Positions 1 through 9,281 of a stretch of DNA of 64,000 nucleotides are shown in pieces (within the stretch, counting starts at the first letter, position 1; every line of letters begins with the position of its first letter). The notes beneath the pieces were generated by a model, which saw only the letters and a list, made by a program, of their open reading frames with translations, searched no databases and was not told the origin of the DNA. The position numbers were made by a program, and so were the translations under genes. The DNA comes from Rikenellaceae bacterium (GTDB taxonomy: Bacteria > Bacteroidota > Bacteroidia > Bacteroidales > Rikenellaceae), in NCBI GenBank assembly GCA_021201795.1, contig JAJQEF010000003.1:94385-158384 (forward strand). Direction: 5' to 3'.

Positions 1-2505
1 GACACTCTCCAATTCAATGCAGGGCAATTCAAAACAAATCCGGATGCGGACGGAAGCGATCTTGTAAATAAAATGCCGGGAATGGAAGTCTCGGACGGAA
101 GTGTTAAGGCACAAGGTGAAACAGTGACACGGGTTTATGTCGATGGAAAACTTACTTTCGGAGATGAGCCGATGACAGCATTACAAACGCTGCCTGCCGA
201 TCTTATCGAAAGTATCCAGATGTTCGACGAACTCAGCGATGAATCCAAATTCCTCGGTATAAACGATGGAAGGACCAACCGTGCCCTTAACGTAGTTACC
301 AAAACAGGTAATGTTAAAACCGCTGTTACGGCACGTATAGAAGCCGGTTATGGTGCCGAACTGGAGAAAAATATGAACGGCAACTATCAGAGTAGGTATA
401 CTGTGAACGGTGAGACGAATATCTTTACAGAAAAGAACAGGTGGACCATAGGTTTCAATACCAATAATGTTAACTCTTCCGGTGGACGAGGCGGTTACAG
501 AGGCTTCGGCGGCGGTGGCGGCGGTAATACGACCGCTCACATGGCAAATGTAAATTATTCGCGCGACTGGGGCGAAAAGGTGAAGCTAAATGCAAGTTAT
601 ACCCTTAACCACAGAAAACAGGAGTCCATAAGCAGCACTCTACAGAATTATTTCCCTACGGACCAATTCGATGAAAGGATTATCTCGGACTCCTCACGGA
701 ATGACAGGAATTCCTATACACATAACGGTAACGTAAGACTGGAATACACGATGAACGAGAATAACCGTTTTATGTTTATGCCTAATGTCTCATTCACCAC
801 CACGGATTCATGGAGCCAGACGCACACCATTACGAATACGGTTTCTAACGGAGAATATCTTTATAATGAAACACATACCACGAATGATTCGGACAACAAG
901 AATTATAATGTAGGGGGTAATCTTATGTGGTTGAGAAGACTTGGAAATAACGGACGTTCGATATCGACGAGCTTCTCGGGACGTATCAATGAAAACGATG
1001 CGAACAGGTTCCAGCTGGATACGACGGAAATAAGTACCAATCCGATGAATAAATACATCGACTCATGGAATCGCAGCAGGCAGATAGGTGTGCGCCTGAA
1101 CTATTCAGAACCGTTAAGTACATCTTCCCGTTTAAATGTAAATTATAACATACGATACGAAAAAAGCAAGGCGTATAAAATGGTTTATGACTGGCTCACC
1201 GGAGAGGAGGTAATAGACGAACAGGTATCGAATATCTATACGCGTAACTACACCACAAATAACGCCGGAATAGGGTATACTTATAATAAAGACGATCTTA
1301 CGGTTAATGCCAATCTGAACTACGAGCATTCTAAACTTAACAGAGATCAGGAGTTTCCGGACGTTCCGATGAACTATCGCCCGAGTTATACGTTCGACAA
1401 TGTACTTCCCACTGTTAACGTAAGGTATTCGGCAGGGAGGAGTAAAAATCTGGGATTTACGTATAATACCCGTGTAAGTCTGCCGTCCGTGGAACAATTA
1501 CAGGGCGTTGTGGATGATTCTAATCCGTTGCAGCTTACCGCAGGTAATCCCGAACTTAAAGAGAGTTATACCCATAACGTACGTTTGATGTACAGGACCT
1601 CTAACCCGGAGAAATCGAGTACGTTCTATATTAACCTGAACGCTAATGCAGTACAGAATAATATTTCGACTAAGACCGAGTTCTTTAGTGAAGATACGGA
1701 TCTTGGTAATCGGTACGGATATTATGAAGCTCCTGCCGGATCACAGTTGAGAACTCCTGTCAATCTTAACGGTTATTATACCCTTAATTCAAGTATAGGT
1801 TATGGTTTCCCGTTTACATCGTTGAAGACTAACATCGACCTGGGAGGTGGATATACCTTCACAAGATCCCCGTCTTATACAGGCGATGTGCTTAACCATT
1901 CGAATGCCAACTCCATGAATTTCAGACTTAAGCTTGCCAGCAATATATCAGAGAACATTGATTTCACTATTTCATCCGATTCCCAATACAGTTATGCAAC
2001 GAACAGTGCAAAAGCTAACACCAAATATTTCACACAGACCGTGGCTGGTACCGTAAGCATAATTTTTCTCGGAGGATTTACATTTAATTCCGATATTTCT
2101 TACAGGTATAACCACAGTATGTCCACGACAGGATTTACACAGAGATATACTCTGTGGAACGCAGGTATAGGCCGGAAGTTCCTTAAACGAAATAATGCTG
2201 AAATTCGTCTTACGCTCTATGACATTCTTAAGCAAAACACCAGTTTGTCCCACTCTATGAACGACAACTACATTTCTGACTCATGGACGAATACGATAGG
2301 ACGCTATGCGATGCTTACGTTTAGCTACAGATTTAACAGTCTCAGCCAACAACAGCAGGACAGAACTAATAGGAACAGGTTCCGTGAAGGAGGAGGTCCT
2401 GAGCGCGGAGAAAGAGTTCCTGGTGGTCCTGGCGGTAGCGGAAGGATGCCTTCGGGTGGAGGTTTTGGCGGAGGAATGCCTGGTGGTGGCTTCGGAGGAA
2501 TGTAA
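1..2505 (+). CDS. TonB-dependent outer-membrane receptor, 5'-truncated by window edge
   Basis: The frame is open from base 1, so the N-terminus (signal peptide and probably a carboxypeptidase-like domain) lies outside the window; the first ATG at 73 is internal. The visible part starts in the plug (PGMEV, then a VDGK stretch and an NVVTKTG motif) and continues into a long beta-barrel rich in alternating aromatic and polar residues. Proteins of this type move ligands across the outer membrane using TonB energy. It is not a clear SusC: no SusD follows. The last 40 or so residues are an unusual Gly/Pro/Met/Arg-rich tail (repeats of GGGFGG and GGMPGG) after what should be the final barrel strand. 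A LytS/LytTR pair follows 36 bp downstream, suggesting co-expression. Substrate unknown. Confidence 0.85.
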   Translation, partial: DTLQFNAGQFKTNPDADGSDLVNKMPGMEVSDGSVKAQGETVTRVYVDGKLTFGDEPMTALQTLPADLIESIQMFDELSDESKFLGINDGRTNRALNVVTKTGNVKTAVTARIEAGYGAELEKNMNGNYQSRYTVNGETNIFTEKNRWTIGFNTNNVNSSGGRGGYRGFGGGGGGNTTAHMANVNYSRDWGEKVKLNASYTLNHRKQESISSTLQNYFPTDQFDERIISDSSRNDRNSYTHNGNVRLEYTMNENNRFMFMPNVSFTTTDSWSQTHTITNTVSNGEYLYNETHTTNDSDNKNYNVGGNLMWLRRLGNNGRSISTSFSGRINENDANRFQLDTTEISTNPMNKYIDSWNRSRQIGVRLNYSEPLSTSSRLNVNYNIRYEKSKAYKMVYDWLTGEEVIDEQVSNIYTRNYTTNNAGIGYTYNKDDLTVNANLNYEHSKLNRDQEFPDVPMNYRPSYTFDNVLPTVNVRYSAGRSKNLGFTYNTRVSLPSVEQLQGVVDDSNPLQLTAGNPELKESYTHNVRLMYRTSNPEKSSTFYINLNANAVQNNISTKTEFFSEDTDLGNRYGYYEAPAGSQLRTPVNLNGYYTLNSSIGYGFPFTSLKTNIDLGGGYTFTRSPSYTGDVLNHSNANSMNFRLKLASNISENIDFTISSDSQYSYATNSAKANTKYFTQTVAGTVSIIFLGGFTFNSDISYRYNHSMSTTGFTQRYTLWNAGIGRKFLKRNNAEIRLTLYDILKQNTSLSHSMNDNYISDSWTNTIGRYAMLTFSYRFNSLSQQQQDRTNRNRFREGGGPERGERVPGGPGGSGRMPSGGGFGGGMPGGGFGGM

Positions 2506-2541
2506 AATAAATTTGTTATATTTATGATATAATTTCAGCCA

Positions 2542-3870
2542 ATGAAGAACCATAAATATCCGATCCATACTCTGACATGGATCGCCGTTATAGCAATAAA
2601 TTACTTTGTATTGAAAAGTTCCGGATATACCGGCTACGGGTTCCGACTGTTTGTGACCACTTTATTATGGCTGGTATTCTTCTATGTAAATTATTCACTG
2701 CTTATACCTAAACTGCTGTTGCGGAAAAAAGTAGTTATATATGTTCTGTCTTCGATAATATTTTTCACAGGCACTTATTTTCTTTCCAAGTATACGGATA
2801 TTCAGCTGATTAAAAGAGAACTGAAGAAGCAATACGTAAGTCTGGAGAGTTTTGACGATGTGAAGGAATCCTGGGAAATTAAAACGGAAGAATACCGCCG
2901 GAGCAGGGATAGGGAGCGTAAAGAACATACGGGTTCTTCCAGAATTCCCGGTGTAGGAAGCGGTAGAAGGCAGTTGGGCTCCGGAAACCGTATGGAACAT
3001 GTTCCGCCCCCGTACGATGAAGAAAGGGAGCGCACGGGATTTACCGACAGGGAAGCTGAATACGATAGGGCGCTACGCGACTATGAAAGGTCGTACAGGC
3101 GTTATAACTGGTTCGTAAAAACCAATTATAATCCGTTGGAAGGTTATAATTTATCTTATTTTTTCATCCTTATATTTTTTTATCTCGCGGGACTTGCTTT
3201 ATCCTTTATGGATAAATATAGTAAGGAAACAAAAAGAAGAACGGAACTCGAGAATGAAAAGGTGGCTGCAGAGCTGGCTTATCTTAAACAACAAATAAAT
3301 CCTCACTTCCTTTTCAATACGCTTAATGCGATATATTCTTATACTATTTCAGTGTCTGACGAAGCATCTGACGCGGTTTTGAAACTATCCGCAATACTAA
3401 GGTACATGCTCTATGAAACCGATAAAAAAAAGGTTCCCCTTTCAGATGAGATTTCCATCTTATATGATTATATAGAGCTTCAAAAGCTGCGTATAACAGA
3501 TAAAACCGATATGAGATTTGAAATCACAGGAGATCCGTCCGAGCATCTGATCGAACCGATGTTACTGATACCGATTATCGAGAATGCATTTAAATACGGT
3601 GTGGACAGCCTGAAAGATTCTTTTATCCATATACGGCTGGCAATTGAGAAAAAAAGGATAGAATTCGAGGTTACCAACAGGATCATTAAACGTAACAATG
3701 AACCTGAAGGAAATTCCGGAATAGGCATCAAAAATATAAAAAGAAGACTCAAACTGATATACGGTAATAATTATTCACTGGTTACAGAGGAAAAAAACGG
3801 AATATTTAACGTAGCTTTACAACTAAATACTGAAAATCGCTTGACAGATGAAATGTATAGCAGTCGATGA
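2542..3870 (+). CDS. LytS-type sensor histidine kinase
   Basis: A 442-residue membrane kinase of the His_kinase (LytS/YehU) family. Hydrophobic segments lie near residues 9-27, 34-53, 64-81 and 204-223. The phospho-acceptor region is QQINPHFLFNTLNAI with His at about 255, followed by an ATPase domain with the N-box IIENAFKYG and the G-box GIGIKNIKRRL. Odd point: between the third and fourth hydrophobic segments there is a roughly 120-residue, highly charged Arg/Glu/Tyr-rich loop (about 85-200), much longer than usual for this family, where short connecting loops are the rule. The gene lies 36 bp after the receptor gene and overlaps the next gene by 23 bp, so it is probably co-transcribed and signals to the following LytTR regulator. 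Confidence 0.9.
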   Translation: MKNHKYPIHTLTWIAVIAINYFVLKSSGYTGYGFRLFVTTLLWLVFFYVNYSLLIPKLLLRKKVVIYVLSSIIFFTGTYFLSKYTDIQLIKRELKKQYVSLESFDDVKESWEIKTEEYRRSRDRERKEHTGSSRIPGVGSGRRQLGSGNRMEHVPPPYDEERERTGFTDREAEYDRALRDYERSYRRYNWFVKTNYNPLEGYNLSYFFILIFFYLAGLALSFMDKYSKETKRRTELENEKVAAELAYLKQQINPHFLFNTLNAIYSYTISVSDEASDAVLKLSAILRYMLYETDKKKVPLSDEISILYDYIELQKLRITDKTDMRFEITGDPSEHLIEPMLLIPIIENAFKYGVDSLKDSFIHIRLAIEKKRIEFEVTNRIIKRNNEPEGNSGIGIKNIKRRLKLIYGNNYSLVTEEKNGIFNVALQLNTENRLTDEMYSSR

Positions 3871-4564
3871 CGAACCTCTTGCTCTCTCGATAATAGAAGG
3901 GTTTTGTAATAAAGTTAATTTTCTCGATCTTATCGGCAAATGCTCTAATGCGATAGAAGCTACAGAGATACTCAGAACGCATGATGTGGATCTCCTGTTT
4001 CTGGATATCAATATGCCGCACCTGACCGGGGTCGACTTCGTGAAAATAACCAAGGAACTTCCTATGGTCATTTTTACGACTGCGTATGCGGATTACGCAC
4101 TTACCGGATATGATCTCAATGCAGTGGATTATCTTCTCAAACCGTTCTCTTTCGACCGTTTTTTAAAAGCGGTTTCAAAGGCTTACGAACTTTACCAACT
4201 CAAAAATTCTTCGAAAAAAAATCAGGAAACAATTCCTGATGTCTCCAGCGATTACATGATGATACGTGTCGAATATTCTACAGTAAGGGTAAATATATCG
4301 GACATTCTTTTTATAGAGGGACTGAAAGATTACGTTAAGATTTCTACGGTAAACAAAAATTACGTTACTAAAAGCTCCCTTAAAAACGTCGAGGAAAAAC
4401 TTCCGTCCGATATTTTTGTCCGTATACATAAATCGTTTATCGTGAATCTCGATAAAGTCGACGCCTTCGAGAATAACCATTTAATAATAGGAAAAAATCA
4501 AATACCGTTAGGTAGTAATTACCGCGATATTTTTATGGAATTTCTCGATAAGAATAGGTTGTAA
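3848..4564 (+). CDS. LytTR-family response regulator
   Basis: A 238-residue cytoplasmic regulator. An N-terminal receiver domain (acidic pair VDDEP, phospho-acceptor Asp at about 53 in LFLDINMP, conserved Thr/Lys in FTTAYADYAL and LLKPF) is followed by a C-terminal LytTR DNA-binding domain (about 135-235; ILFIEGLKDYVKI, FVRIHKSFIVNL). It is the expected partner of the LytS kinase whose 3' end it overlaps by 23 bp. Targets are unknown; the receptor gene upstream is a plausible one. Confidence 0.93.
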   Translation: MKCIAVDDEPLALSIIEGFCNKVNFLDLIGKCSNAIEATEILRTHDVDLLFLDINMPHLTGVDFVKITKELPMVIFTTAYADYALTGYDLNAVDYLLKPFSFDRFLKAVSKAYELYQLKNSSKKNQETIPDVSSDYMMIRVEYSTVRVNISDILFIEGLKDYVKISTVNKNYVTKSSLKNVEEKLPSDIFVRIHKSFIVNLDKVDAFENNHLIIGKNQIPLGSNYRDIFMEFLDKNRL

Positions 4565-4767
4565 ATGAATTTCTCTTTTCACGAGATTTTCCATACTACA
4601 ATATTTTTATAAAAAATCAAATACTTAAACAATTTATTAGCTGTAGAATCAAAATGTGGTAGGTTTTCACGCAGATAATCTTTATTTACTTGCAAATCGT
4701 CCCGATAGTTCTAATTATAAATTGATTAACAATATTTTCCGATATAGGTTATTTATAAGGATTTTAT

Positions 4768-4775
4768 TACTTTTG
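4768..4775 (+). promoter_or_regulatory. Candidate Bacteroidetes -7 element upstream of pseB
   Basis: TACTTTTG fits the TAnnTTTG -7 consensus, 21 bp before the ATG. No good TTTG -33 box is seen at the right distance, so this is a weak call. Confidence 0.35.
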
Positions 4776-4796
4776 CCGAAATAAAAATCATTTTAT

Positions 4797-5807
4797 ATGT
4801 TAAATGGCAAATCCGTATTAATAACGGGAGGGACCGGTTCTTTCGGGAAAAAGATCGTTGAAACGATTTTTAATACCTATCCCGGTGTAAAACTAGTCGT
4901 GATTTATTCGCGGGATGAACTGAAACAGTTCGAAATGGCTCAATATTATCCTGCAAATAAATTTCCTGCAGTCAGATTTTTCATAGGTGATGTAAGAGAC
5001 AGGGAGAGATTGATACGTGCATGCGAAGGAATAGATATCATCATTCATGCCGCTGCGCTGAAGCAGGTTCCGGCAGCTGAATATAATCCGGATGAATGTA
5101 TTAAAACCAATGTGAACGGAGCACAGAATGTTATAGATGCTTCACTGGCAACAGGAGTAAAGATCGTAATAGCGCTTTCAACTGATAAGGCAGCTGCACC
5201 GATTAATCTGTATGGTGCTACAAAACTTGTATCCGACAAATTGTTCGTAGCGGCAAATAATATTAAAGGCCATCGTGACCTTAGATTTTCAATAGTGAGA
5301 TACGGTAATGTCATGGGATCGAGAGGATCGGTAATTCCATTTTTCTTGGAAAAAGCCAAAACCGGCATAATTCCGATTACCCATAAGGACATGACCCGGT
5401 TTAATATTTCTTTGGAAGAAGGAGTTGAAATGGTATTATGGGCTATTGAAAATGCCATCGGAGGAGAAATTTTCGTTCCTAAAATACCGTCATACATGAT
5501 TGAAACAGTGGCAAAAGCAATTGCACCTGATGCCTGTCTGGAGTATGTAGGTATACGCCCCGGGGAAAAACTTCACGAAGAAATGATTACGGAAAGCGAT
5601 TCGTATAACACGATCGAATTTGATAAGTATTACGCAATACTTCCGACCGATGCCGATAAACAAAAATTTATAAAAAAATTTGGGGCCTGGGATGTTGAAG
5701 AAGGATTTAAATATAATTCAGGAACAAATTCGCAGTGGGAAACTGTAGATTCAATGCGTGAAAAAATAAAAAAATACGTAGATACGGACTTTAAGCCAAT
5801 TTTATGA
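4797..5807 (+). CDS. pseB: UDP-N-acetylglucosamine 4,6-dehydratase (inverting), PseB-like
   Basis: A 336-residue extended short-chain dehydrogenase, close to the usual PseB/FlaA1 length (about 334). The NAD(P) motif GGTGSFGKK is at 11-19. The catalytic set reads STDK (Asp about 130, Lys about 131) with the YGATK motif (Tyr 139, Lys 143), the arrangement known for the hexameric inverting dehydratases that convert UDP-GlcNAc into the 4-keto-6-deoxy-L-arabino sugar. The gene overlaps the PseC-like aminotransferase by 4 bp (ATGA), which strongly supports PseB over the FnlA/CapE relatives. The later pathway genes (pseH, pseG, pseI, pseF) are not in this window. Confidence 0.85.
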   Translation: MLNGKSVLITGGTGSFGKKIVETIFNTYPGVKLVVIYSRDELKQFEMAQYYPANKFPAVRFFIGDVRDRERLIRACEGIDIIIHAAALKQVPAAEYNPDECIKTNVNGAQNVIDASLATGVKIVIALSTDKAAAPINLYGATKLVSDKLFVAANNIKGHRDLRFSIVRYGNVMGSRGSVIPFFLEKAKTGIIPITHKDMTRFNISLEEGVEMVLWAIENAIGGEIFVPKIPSYMIETVAKAIAPDACLEYVGIRPGEKLHEEMITESDSYNTIEFDKYYAILPTDADKQKFIKKFGAWDVEEGFKYNSGTNSQWETVDSMREKIKKYVDTDFKPIL

Positions 5808-6955
5808 AACCGATACCTTACGGTAAGCATACTATAACAGAAGAAGATATAGACTCCGTCGTAGAAGTTCTACGATCCGATTTTCTTACCCAGGGCCCTA
5901 AAATCCCTGAGTTTGAGAATTCTTTTGCAGAGTTTTGTGGGGCTCGATATGCAGCAGCAGTTAGTAACGGCACGGCCGCATTGCATTTATGTGCTCTTGC
6001 GTTGGATGTAAAGCCCGGGGATGTTGTAGTGACTACTCCGATAACTTTTGTTGCAAGCGCCAACGGATTCCGGTATTGCGGTGCTGAAATAAAATTCTGT
6101 GACATCGATCCTGTGACAAAACTGATGGATCTGGATAAACTGGAAGAGATTCTGTCTGAAGACCAAACCGGTAGGATAAAAGGAGTTGTCGTAGTCGATT
6201 TTGCAGGTTATCCTGTTAATACGGAAAAATTAAGGTCCATAGCTGACCGGTATGGATTGTGGATCGTAGAGGATGCATGTCATGCCCCCGGAGCTTATTT
6301 TATAGATAGCAAGGGCGAAAAAATTAAATGTGGGAATGGTAAATATGCAGATCTTACCGTGTTCTCTTTTCATCCTGTTAAACATATAGCAGCAGGTGAG
6401 GGCGGTATGATAACGACTAATAATGCTGGTCTGTACGAAAAAATAACGCGACTTCGAACTCATGGTATAACAAAAAATAATGAATTGTTGTCGAAGAACG
6501 ATGGCGGCTGGTATTATGAGATGGTAGATCTCGGATATAATTACAGAATAACCGATATTCAGGCTGCGTTAGGGCTATCGCAGTTGGGCAGGATAAAAGC
6601 TAATCTCGATCGCCGGAATGCCGTAGCACAGATTTATAACGATGGGTTCAAAGAAAATGAAAATATCACTATAGGTAATATTTCTAAGGATATTTTTCAT
6701 GCTTATCATTTGTATATTATCGAAGTAAAAGAACGCAAAGAACTTTACGATTATTTACATGCAAATGGTGTCTTGGCGCAGATACATTATATTCCCGCTC
6801 ATTTGATGCCCTATTATCGTAGGTTAGGGTGGTCAGAAGGAGACTTTCCAAATGCGGAAAGATATTATCAGCAGTGCCTTAGTTTACCCATGTTTCCGAG
6901 TTTGACAGAAGAGGAACTTAAGTACGTGATTAAAAAAGTATTGAAATTCTATTAA
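5804..6955 (+). CDS. pseC: UDP-4-amino-4,6-dideoxy-N-acetyl-beta-L-altrosamine transaminase, PseC-like
   Basis: A 383-residue DegT/DnrJ/EryC1/StrS-type PLP aminotransferase. Visible landmarks: SNGTAAL substrate/PLP loop (about 54-60), VEDACHA (about 155-161) and the PLP Lys at about 193 in FHPVKHIAAGEGG. In the pseudaminic acid route this enzyme aminates C4 of the PseB product with glutamate as donor. It is translationally coupled to pseB through an ATGA overlap. In the absence of the other Pse enzymes nearby, the product may either go to pathway genes elsewhere or be used directly in a surface glycan. Confidence 0.85.
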   Translation: MKPIPYGKHTITEEDIDSVVEVLRSDFLTQGPKIPEFENSFAEFCGARYAAAVSNGTAALHLCALALDVKPGDVVVTTPITFVASANGFRYCGAEIKFCDIDPVTKLMDLDKLEEILSEDQTGRIKGVVVVDFAGYPVNTEKLRSIADRYGLWIVEDACHAPGAYFIDSKGEKIKCGNGKYADLTVFSFHPVKHIAAGEGGMITTNNAGLYEKITRLRTHGITKNNELLSKNDGGWYYEMVDLGYNYRITDIQAALGLSQLGRIKANLDRRNAVAQIYNDGFKENENITIGNISKDIFHAYHLYIIEVKERKELYDYLHANGVLAQIHYIPAHLMPYYRRLGWSEGDFPNAERYYQQCLSLPMFPSLTEEELKYVIKKVLKFY

Positions 6956-7032
6956 AGTGGCTTTTATTATTTGAAATAATTGCTTATTTTTACGAATAAA
7001 CTATAAGATTTAAATTTTTTATTGCTCCACAT

Positions 7033-8100
7033 ATGGAAAACGAAAGAAAAGAAGATAAAGAGATCGATTTACTGGATTTATCTAAAAAGATTTGGGAAAA
7101 GAGACGATTCGTTATAAAAATTGTTTTGATAGCTTTGGTCGTCGGAGTTGTAATAATTTTAAGTAAACCAGGGGAATATACCAGTTATGTAAAAATGGCC
7201 CATGAAGGCGGTGGAGTTTCTTCTGGTGTATCGGATCTTATTTCGTTGACAGGACTATCTAAAAATAACAACACGGAAGGTGTTAATTTTTCAGTTTATC
7301 CGGATATAATTTCAAGCACTCCTTTTGTGGTAGAGATGAGTCGTATTCCTGTAAAGGGCAGGAAAATGGATCAGTACATTACTCTTTACGACTATGTTGA
7401 AAATGATTTGAAGGAAGCATGGTGGACAAAAATAATGGCCTGGCCTGGGAAAATAATAGGAGGGATAATTTCTATTTTTAAGGGTGCAGAAGAAGAGGAT
7501 CACACCGAACTCAACCCTTACAGTCTGACAAAAAAACAAAGTGGTATCTTAAAGGGCATAGGATCTCGTATAAATGTTTCTCTCGATAGTAAAACCGGTT
7601 TGATCACTGCATCCGCCCAAATGCAGGATCCCCAAATTGCAGCACAGGTAGTCGATTCCTTAACTGTGAAACTTGAGAATTATGTTGTACAATATAAAAC
7701 AAATAAAGCAGTTAAAGATTTGCAGTTTACAACAGAACTATATGAGGATTCTAAAGCTAAGTATTTAAATTCGCATACTGAATACGCTATGTTTATTGAC
7801 GGCAACCAACATCTTACACGTGTAGTTTCCAAAATTGAAGAATATATATTAGCTCAAGAAAAGGATATTTCATTAGGTCTTTACCGTAGCATAGCACAAC
7901 AGCTGGATTTGGCTAAAATAAAAGTACAGGAACAAACTCCTGTGGTCACTATAATTGAACCGGCGAGTGTTCCTGTAAATAAATCAGGTATGAGTAAGAT
8001 TGTAATGCTGGGTTTGTTTGGTTTTTTGGGATTGACGATAGCTATAGGAGTGATTTTAATAAAAGAAATGATTAAGCAGCCTGCTAATTCTGTTGATTAA
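7033..8100 (+). CDS. Wzz-like chain-length determinant / polysaccharide co-polymerase
   Basis: A 355-residue protein with the Wzz layout: cytoplasmic N-terminus, first membrane segment at about 25-44, a large periplasmic region with helical stretches (about 200-300), and a second membrane segment at about 323-345, preceded by a Pro-rich stretch (IIEPASVPVNKSG). Such proteins set the length of O-antigen or capsular polymers. There is no C-terminal tyrosine kinase domain. It lies 77 bp after pseC in the same direction, placing the three genes in a surface-glycan module. It ends 17 bp inside the convergent phosphatase gene. Confidence 0.85.
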   Translation: MENERKEDKEIDLLDLSKKIWEKRRFVIKIVLIALVVGVVIILSKPGEYTSYVKMAHEGGGVSSGVSDLISLTGLSKNNNTEGVNFSVYPDIISSTPFVVEMSRIPVKGRKMDQYITLYDYVENDLKEAWWTKIMAWPGKIIGGIISIFKGAEEEDHTELNPYSLTKKQSGILKGIGSRINVSLDSKTGLITASAQMQDPQIAAQVVDSLTVKLENYVVQYKTNKAVKDLQFTTELYEDSKAKYLNSHTEYAMFIDGNQHLTRVVSKIEEYILAQEKDISLGLYRSIAQQLDLAKIKVQEQTPVVTIIEPASVPVNKSGMSKIVMLGLFGFLGLTIAIGVILIKEMIKQPANSVD

Positions 8101-8572
8101 TTAAATATACGATCAATCCGGTACAGGCATCTTCCAGAATATCAAGTACATTGTTAAATCCGTTGATACCGCCATAATAGGGGTCAGGTACATGGGTCGC
8201 ATCGGTATTACTGCAAAAATCTGTCATTCGGCGGATTTTTTTCATTGAATCCACATCCGGAGCTATTTCTTGGAGGTCATAATAATTGTTATCGTCCATG
8301 GCGAGGATAATATCGAATTCATTAAAATCATCAGATTGGATTTTTCGAGAACGGCTTGATAGATTATAACCTCTTTCTTCGGCAGTTTTTCTCATACGGC
8401 TATCGGCTTTTTCTCCAGCATGTCCGCCATAAGTCCCTGCGGAGTCAGTTACGAAAGAATTTTTTACTCCGCGCTCTTCAATAATTTTATTCATTATTCC
8501 TTCTGCAGCCGGAGAGCGGCAAATGTTTCCGAGGCAGACGAAGAGGATTTTATATTTTTTTGTCGTGTTCAT
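8084..8572 (-). CDS. Low-molecular-weight protein tyrosine phosphatase
   Basis: A 162-residue LMW-PTP with an intact P-loop, CLGNICRS (Cys about 13, Arg about 19), and the general-acid loop DPYYGG (Asp about 130). In bacteria these enzymes (Wzb, Ptp) often dephosphorylate capsule tyrosine kinases; a Wzz-like gene converges on it with a 17-bp overlap, but no kinase is nearby. It could equally be a general LMW-PTP. Confidence 0.93.
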   Translation of the reverse strand: MNTTKKYKILFVCLGNICRSPAAEGIMNKIIEERGVKNSFVTDSAGTYGGHAGEKADSRMRKTAEERGYNLSSRSRKIQSDDFNEFDIILAMDDNNYYDLQEIAPDVDSMKKIRRMTDFCSNTDATHVPDPYYGGINGFNNVLDILEDACTGLIVYLINQQN

Positions 8573-8867
8573 TATGGAAATTATTTAAGTTTATGTTATT
8601 TGATTATATAAAAATATATTAACGCTTATGTGTGAATTAAAACTTTAGATTTATTTTGTAAATATCTGATTATATTGCTTTTAACTTTAGTGTATTTATA
8701 TTTGCGAGGTGGGTGCGGAGTGTGTATTTACTTCGATAATAAACATCTTGGAGTTACTTTTACACGGATAACAAGAAAATAATACCTTAGTAAACTGGTT
8801 TTTGAAGTGCTGCTTTATATTGAATCGGTAATTCATTGAGAATATGTAGATTAACTGTTTTTATGTC

Positions 8868-9182
8868 TTACACATAGTCTTTCTCTCTTTTTGGATTTTT
8901 GGGGAACCACCCTTTTTGAACTCGCTTCTTTTGATCGAAAAGTTCCTTAATAGTCCATAGTGACGAAAATGCAAATACTCCTGCTATTGCCGATATAATT
9001 ATGTTTGCGGATATTATTGAAATGGCTAAACCTGTTAATGCTATAATTAAAAAAATCCACCAACATCTGGTTCCCCAGTAATACTCAGCCTTAATAACGA
9101 TAGAATGAAAAAGTCCTATTATTAAAAACGCTGATACACCGATAATTATGCCGAAGTAATTAAAGTTTGAAATTAATTCCAT
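8868..9182 (-). CDS. Small membrane protein, DUF4491-like
   Basis: A 104-residue protein with three hydrophobic segments (about 9-28, 42-58, 62-80) and a basic C-terminus containing KKRVQKGWFPKNP. From memory this matches the DUF4491 family of Bacteroidetes (IKAEYYWGTRCWW and the C-terminal motif). No function is known. It stands alone between the phosphatase and the divergently transcribed sigma-54 regulator. Confidence 0.75.
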   Translation of the reverse strand: MELISNFNYFGIIIGVSAFLIIGLFHSIVIKAEYYWGTRCWWIFLIIALTGLAISIISANIIISAIAGVFAFSSLWTIKELFDQKKRVQKGWFPKNPKREKDYV

Positions 9183-9255
9183 TTCTCTTAATTGTTTTTT
9201 ACAAAAATAAGAAATTTAGTTGTCTTAACGTTTATGAATTAGATAAAGTAATGAC

Positions 9256-9263
9256 TATATTTG
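9256..9263 (+). promoter_or_regulatory. Candidate -7 promoter element for the sigma-54 regulator operon
   Basis: TATATTTG matches TAnnTTTG exactly and lies 18 bp before the ATG at 9282; a degenerate TTTA lies roughly 20 bp upstream. Confidence 0.5.
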
Positions 9264-9281
9264 CATTTTGATTATTAAACT

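Noticed and set aside
1..2505. SusC-type receptor of a polysaccharide utilisation locus
   Set aside because: No SusD gene follows and the neighbouring genes are a LytS/LytTR pair; no SusC/SusD pair was found anywhere in the window.
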